Source: Henckelia pumila
Lineage: Eukaryota; Streptophyta; Magnoliopsida; Lamiales; Gesneriaceae
Assembly (NCBI RefSeq): GCF_033568475.1
Contig: NC_133121.1
Span: 7,006,001-7,070,000 of the forward strand
DNA: 64,000 nucleotides
Direction of reading: 5' to 3'
Positions 58,934-64,000 of the stretch are shown here, one piece after another. The first letter of the stretch is position 1. Every line of letters begins with the position of its first letter. The translations under genes were made by a program, and so were the position numbers. Below the pieces are notes generated by a model that was not told where the DNA came from, searched no databases, and saw only the letters and a program-made list of their open reading frames with translations.

Positions 58934-59152
58934 AAAGAATAATGCTAGAGGTACAACCAATATATCGTACAACGATATTTACAACAATTATGTCGTGATA
59001 TTTTGCTATTATCTCGTGAGATTTTGATATGATATCGTGAGATTTTGTATTCAATGTATCGTGAGATTTGATAAATTAAAATTTTGTATTGATTTTTTTG
59101 TGGTGTAAAAATTGTTATACAAATTTGGTTGTACATATAGCATTGCTCTTTG
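58934..59152. mobile_element. MITE with internal ATCGTGAGATTTT repeats, 219 bp
   Basis: The left end AAAGAATAATGCTAGAGGTA and the right end, from the other strand AAAGAGCAATGCTATATGTA, continue into ACAACCA on both sides, giving inverted repeats of about 26 bp with few changes. Inside, ATCGTGAGATTTTG or close variants occur four times. The target duplication was not resolved. No coding capacity. Confidence 0.65.
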
Positions 59153-60352
59153 ATAAAACCAAACATCAAATCAGGCATCTATATAACTATCAATCAAGAT
59201 CATATACTACACATGATGCTACATTCTAGAACTACACTAATTAAACCTAAAAACTTGTAATTATTTATTATTTAATAGGTATGTAAATATTGCTATTTTT
59301 ATGGGATTCTAAAACATTTGTTCAATTTTCAACAGAAGCCATTGCTCATTTTCTTTTAAAGACCTATTTTGTATATTTTGGAATAAAAACTTATTTATTA
59401 AATGTAATATAAACTCATGATTTCTAATTATTTTATATAGTAATTTTGTTTTTAAAAAAGTTGATAAAATTTTTAATTGATAGTAACACAAAAACTGCCA
59501 AACCTCGTGTTCATTTAATAATAACGTGAAAGAGTACAAACTGGTGTTCATTTATCATTACTTGTATTGTAACGTCCACTTCATTTTGTTGATTTTTGTT
59601 TTGAAAAAAAAAAACCATAGAAACTAAGTATTATATTCAAATAAATAAATTAAGTGGAAAAAACTTTATAAATATTTGAAGTAGCATGGCCTCAAGGGTG
59701 GTTCGACTTCGATATATAACATCTGTCCAATAATATATATTAGTAATCGAAGCACACGCTTTGTATGTGTACTGAAAATTAATTATTATGAAGTAAAATT
59801 TGATTTTTGTAATAATCAAAAAGTAAATTTGAAGAACTAATTTATGAAATTGAGACGTGAAGTAGTGGAGATGTCAGAATGAGATTTGTCTTTTTGGTTA
59901 GTAGTTGGGGATAAGAATGGTAATATAAAAACTTTTAAACATTTAGACTTTAAAAAGAGAAATCAATGTAAAACATAAAAGATAATTGTGGAAGAATATT
60001 TTGATGTCTTATATATATATAATATATATATATAATATAGATGATATTCGTTTAACCATTTTAAATCAAATTTATTTTTAAAGCTCTAATAAATAAAAGG
60101 TTTTCTTTTTGAAGTATTAAAATCAAAGGTTAAATAATAAATATTAAAATTAAAGAAATATATATCAAGATCTTGAATAAACAAAACCAAGAATATGTAA
60201 TCAGTCAAATTGTTTGATGTCATATTTAGCAGTTTTTGTGATATAACTATGGATTAAAAAAAAATTTTAAAAATATATAATTAATAAATAAAATAAATTG
60301 AAATCATGGTTTACATTCTATTCATATAAACATTTTTAAAAAATATAATATA
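59153..60352. other. AT-rich intergenic DNA
   Basis: No gene was recognised. A (TA)n palindromic run lies at about 60010-60040. Confidence 0.45.
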
Positions 60353-60361
60353 TATAATTAT

Positions 60362-60538
60362 GAGTAACACTCATGTGAGACGGTTTCATCCGTGAGACGG
60401 GTCAACCCTACCCATATTTATATTATTAAGTAATATTTTTGACATAAAATATAATACTTTTTAATGAATAACTCAACTCATATAAGAGACTCGTCTAAAA
60501 AAAATGACTTTTGAGACCGTCTCATAGGAGTTTTTGCC
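60362..60538. mobile_element. Mutator-type MITE, 177 bp, with perfect 9-bp target duplication
   Basis: The ends contain CATGTGAGACGGTTTCA at the left and TGAGACCGTCTCATAGG at the right as inverted repeats. The flanking 9-mer TATAATTAT is identical on both sides (60353-60361 and 60539-60547), the usual target size for Mutator-like MITEs. No coding capacity. Confidence 0.8.
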
Positions 60539-60829
60539 TATAATTATATATCTTTACTAATAGTAAAGTGTGCGTTGCTTAAAAAAAAAAGAGTAGCAAA
60601 GTGTGCGAATAATCAAAATAATTGATAAAGGTGGGCAGTATAAGGTGAAAATAATGATAATTGTATTGATTGTTAATGAAAGATATTATCATAAAATATT
60701 AGGCACAAAATATGGAGACAAATCATAACAAATACATGAAAATATATGCAAATTTATGCCAACCGGCAGAGTAGGTGCTGAATGTAATAAATTTGTAAAG
60801 AAAATCAAGAATCATATTACAATCTTATC

Positions 60830-61090
60830 ATTGACGCTATTAATTTATCGTCTTTTGATCCGTCTTGTTTGGATTTGTTAGTTGATGATTGTAAATTCCT
60901 GGCACAAGGAATTTCTTCTTGTTTGTTTTTTTTGTTAAGCAATCAGCGAATCATGTTGTTTATGTTTTGAGCAGAGCAGTTGATTTTATGACTGATTTAG
61001 AGGGTCGAATCACTCCGCTGCCTTCTTTAATTTTTGATGTAATTTCGGTTAATCTAGCTTAATGATATCCTCCTTTTTCAAAAAAAAAAA
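60830..61090 (+). mobile_element. 5'-truncated LINE fragment with poly-A and target duplication
   Basis: The segment can be read as the end of a LINE RNase H domain (LLVDDCKFLAQGISSC, then in another frame SANHVV and RAVDFMTDLEG), resembling the relic at 34305-34960. It ends in an A run (61080-61090). The flanks TATTACAATCTTATC (60815-60829) and TATTACAATCTCATC (61091-61105) match at 14 of 15 bases, a target-site duplication. The insertion ends about 140 bp before the NAGS start codon. Confidence 0.82.
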
Positions 61091-61247
61091 TATTACAATC
61101 TCATCGAAATAGTAAAAATATCTATTAATTAAAATTGGTGTCACAAGTATAGTAAAGAATACTTTGACCGGCTTGTCGCCCCGCCACCGCCGCCAGCCCC
61201 ACGGCCACCGCCGATAGTTAATAACTTCCGAAGGGTTCTTTAAATCA

Positions 61248-63702
61248 ATGGCCGCTTCATCTTCACCACCTTGCACTCCGATCCAGAACCGAAGTTACGG
61301 CCGGGAATCTTGTTTCTCTAGGACCCCAGTTGGGTGGCCAAAAAGCGGCAAAAATCAGCTCACAAAAAGGTACTCTGGGATACAGTCGGTAAATATGTCT
61401 TCCTTGCATAGTGTTGATTGTGGAAAGAAGAATAATGTGATGGAAGAAGCAGATAAATGGGAAATTGAAGCGTCTAGCGCTGTTAAAGCTGAGCTTTTTG
61501 TTCGGTTCTTTCGCGAGGCGTGGCCTTATCTTCTGGCTCATAGAGGCAGCACTTTCGTTGTGGTTGTTTCTGCTGAAATTGTTGATAGCCCTCATTTGGA
61601 TCATATTCTCAAGGTACTTTTTTTCTGTTTCTTTGATTCGGTCACTTTCTTAGAACAGATATTTGTGCTGTATTTATTTTGCCTCTCAGCAGCAGATTGA
61701 ATGACATCTTTGTTTACAAATTATCTGCTTTGCTTGGTGTTGTTTAGGATATTTCTCTCCTTCATGGGCTGGGAATCAAGTTCGTTCTTGTTCCAGGGAC
61801 GCATGTTCAAATCGACAGGCTTCTAGCCGAAAGAGGTATCAAAATCATCACATTTTTGTTATGCTTTGATTTACTTGCAGATAACTGGAGTTCTGTATTT
61901 GGTGAGCTTCTGTGTCTTGATGCACCTCTATATATATAAGACTCTTGGGGGTTCCATTTATCATTAGAAGTGTTTTATTTCGTGTGTTTGTTTTTTCTAT
62001 TCTTCCATAGTGTGTAATTAAATTGACGTGCACCGTGTGCCAGGGTTCGAACCAAAGTTTGTTGGTAGCTACAGAGTTACGGATCCTGATTCTCTTAGAG
62101 CGGCAATGGATGCTGCAGGAAGGATTCGTTTTCTGATTGAAGCAAAGCTGTCACCTGGACCTTCTTTAAGTGGCGTTCGACGTCATGGAGATAATAGTCG
62201 GTGGCATAATGGTGTCTGCGTTGCCAGTGGTAATTTTCTTGCCGCTAAGGTTAGAAATTCTGGCATTTGGAGTCTGGTTTTTATTTTCTTTGGAATGCAT
62301 ATGATTGAATAATATTAGTTTGATGGATACTATTGGTGTTTAGCTTGTGATTTCATTGTTATCATTCTTCATTTGCAGAGAAGGGGAGTGTTCGAGGGTA
62401 TTGATTACATGTCGACTGGTGAAGTTAAGAAAATTGATGTTGCTCGCATGAAGGAGAAGCTTGATCAGGATGGTATTATAATTTTAAGCAATCTCGGTTA
62501 TTCGAGTTCTGGGGAAGTATTAAATTGCAAGTACGGTATATATCTTTTGATAGGCATTTTGGTTACTACATGCAGGATGTGTGTACTCCCTAATATCCTT
62601 TGGATGAGTTTTTCAAATCCTATGACTGTTAAAGCAAAATATAGATGATCATGATGATATGGTTCCAGTCTCGAAATATTTTTGGTTATCAAATTTATGA
62701 ATTTTATCTTCATAGAAGATGAAATATATACCTTTATTAAGTTGTTTTCACTATAATTCATGAATGAGTTATCATTGCCTTTGAAATGTCAAAGTAACAC
62801 TTGGATGCGTAAAAGTCAAGGATTTAAAATTCAAGTCGATCTTGGATGCGTAATTTCTAGATCTTCGTTTTCCAATGTATTCCTGATCTGTATGTGTATA
62901 CCTTGGATGTTATGGATATTAATTTGTGGCATATATAACCTGGTCCCCAACTTGTTAGGGTGCGTTTTGAAGTACAATGATGTCGTTCTACCATCTCAAA
63001 AGAGCTAGAATTTTCGAGAAAAGTAGTTCTAACTTAATTTGTTTTTACCACCATCTCTTCTGGAAGTACATGTGCCAATAAATATATTCTGCTTTCCCTA
63101 TGATGCAGCACCTATGAGGTTGCTACAGCATGTGCCTTGGCTCTTGGTGCGGAGAAACTAATTTGCATCATTGATGGGCCAATCGTGGATGAGTTTGGAA
63201 GACTTATTCGGTTTTTATCGCTTCAAGATGCGGATGTGTTGATTCGGGAAAGAGCTAAACAAAGTGAGACGGCTGCTAAATATGCAAAAGCTGTTGCTCA
63301 AGAAGATCTTCCTTCTGTTGCATATGAGAATTCAGATCACTCCTTCCCTTTTCTGAAAGGGAAGGCTTTTAGTCCCACTCCTAAATTTCAAAATGGTGTT
63401 GGCTTTGACAACGGGAGCGGATTTTGGTCAAGTGAACAAGGTTTTGCTATTGGAGGTCAAGAAAGACTGAGTCGATCAAATGGTTACCTTTTGGAATTAG
63501 CTGCCGCAGCTTTTGTCTGCAGAGTAAGACTTCATGATTTGACAATCTCCTTTTACTCATCTCTAACTATTTTATTCTATATTTGTTCTTCTATATGTTA
63601 TTAGGGTGGTGTCCAGAGAGTTCATTTACTGGATGGTACTGTTGGTGGTGTTCTACTACTAGAACTGTATCAAAGAGATGGAGTCAGTACGATGGTGACT
63701 AG
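61248..63702 (+). CDS. NAGS: N-acetylglutamate synthase (amino-acid acetyltransferase), chloroplastic; 3' part outside window
   Basis: First enzyme of arginine synthesis: transfers acetyl from acetyl-CoA to glutamate, in plastids of plants. Exons read here: 61248-61613, 61748-61835, 62044-62249, 62379-62530, 63109-63523 and 63605-63702; all introns have GT/AG borders and frames join (441 codons so far). The N-terminus [18 protein letters not shown] is Ser/Arg-rich as in a transit peptide. Then [20 protein letters not shown] opens the amino-acid-kinase-like domain, with [51 protein letters not shown] and [17 protein letters not shown] in order. The last exon ends in a split Arg codon (MVTR) before GTATGT. 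The C-terminal GNAT acetyltransferase domain must lie beyond 64000. In plants the kinase-like domain is regulatory. A LINE fragment sits directly upstream. Confidence 0.93.
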
Positions 63703-64000
63703 GTATGTATGTCTCTTTAGCAGATGAATGCAAATCATTCTCATGTGGTATGTTTCAGCTTTACCAGATGCTCTTTTTTCACACATCAAAACTGGAAACC
63801 AGATTCCCAATTCGATGAGCTGCGTATTTAAAATTTTAAGCCTGTTCAGCACAACACAAGGTTCTCTATGCAATTTTATAGTGTGTGTAGAACTGCAAAT
63901 TCTATTGCTAAAAAAAAGGAGTGAAAATTTCAGTCTAAGGGGTCTTGAACTTGAGCTTGAGGCGGCTCATAACCACATATTTGTGGTGTTTTCTTACTAA
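63703..64000 (+). other. NAGS intron (incomplete)
   Basis: Sequence after the sixth donor site (GTATGT at 63703). No further exon was recognised before the window ends. Confidence 0.6.

Noticed and set aside
61263-61604. Minus-strand frame across NAGS exon 1
   Set aside because: Antisense shadow of the conserved amino-acid-kinase exon.

Overview
The window is nuclear DNA of a flowering plant, most likely a eudicot. It is very AT-rich, its genes have introns with GT/AG borders, it carries plant-only families (a VQ-motif protein and a plant-type arginine-pathway NAGS), and transposon debris fills almost everything between genes. No bacterial-style operons, rRNA genes or convincing tRNA genes were seen. 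The species cannot be fixed from the sequence; a lamiid/asterid is only an impression.

Four host genes are supported. (1) 7359-7796, minus: an intronless VQ-motif protein. (2) 28213-28674, plus: a small conserved plant protein of unknown function. (3) 30601-33106, minus: a three-exon heptahelical transmembrane (HHP/adiponectin-receptor-like) protein of 390 aa. (4) 61248 to beyond 64000, plus: N-acetylglutamate synthase, of which six exons (441 codons, the amino-acid-kinase part) lie in the window and the acetyltransferase part lies outside it. They are unrelated single genes and do not form a pathway.

Layout. 1-7350: repeats, hAT and CACTA-like MITEs, degenerate LTR sequence and AT-rich DNA. 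7359-8190: the VQ gene and a block duplicated at the start of the window. 8190-28000: nested repeats, including hAT elements with 8-bp target duplications, a tandem hairpin-like array (12853-13265), a decayed Ty1/copia 3' end (about 15400-16665), Gypsy-like LTR pieces in both orientations, and one solo LTR inside another LTR (21270-24457). 28000-33300: the small-protein gene and HHP. 34300-41480: LINE RNase H relic, hAT MITEs, and a 2.1-kb solo LTR with a perfect 5-bp target duplication.

42016-58059 is the most unusual part. It is a 16-kb block bounded by diverged inverted repeats of about 150 bp and an 11-bp near-identical flanking duplication, as expected of a Mutator-like element. Inside are a layered tandem array (169-bp monomers, then an exact 436-bp higher-order repeat, then a 549-bp repeat broken by a hAT element) and an 8.55-kb Sirevirus-like Ty1/copia retrotransposon on the minus strand. 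That retrotransposon carries about 15 copies of a nested palindrome built from GTGTTG/CAACAC half-sites. The copies are spread through LTRs, gag-pol and an env-like region at fairly even spacing, and several are read in frame.

58060-61247 holds further MITEs and a 5'-truncated LINE with target duplication just upstream of NAGS. All coordinates and alignments were made by eye; exon borders come from reading frame plus splice consensus.
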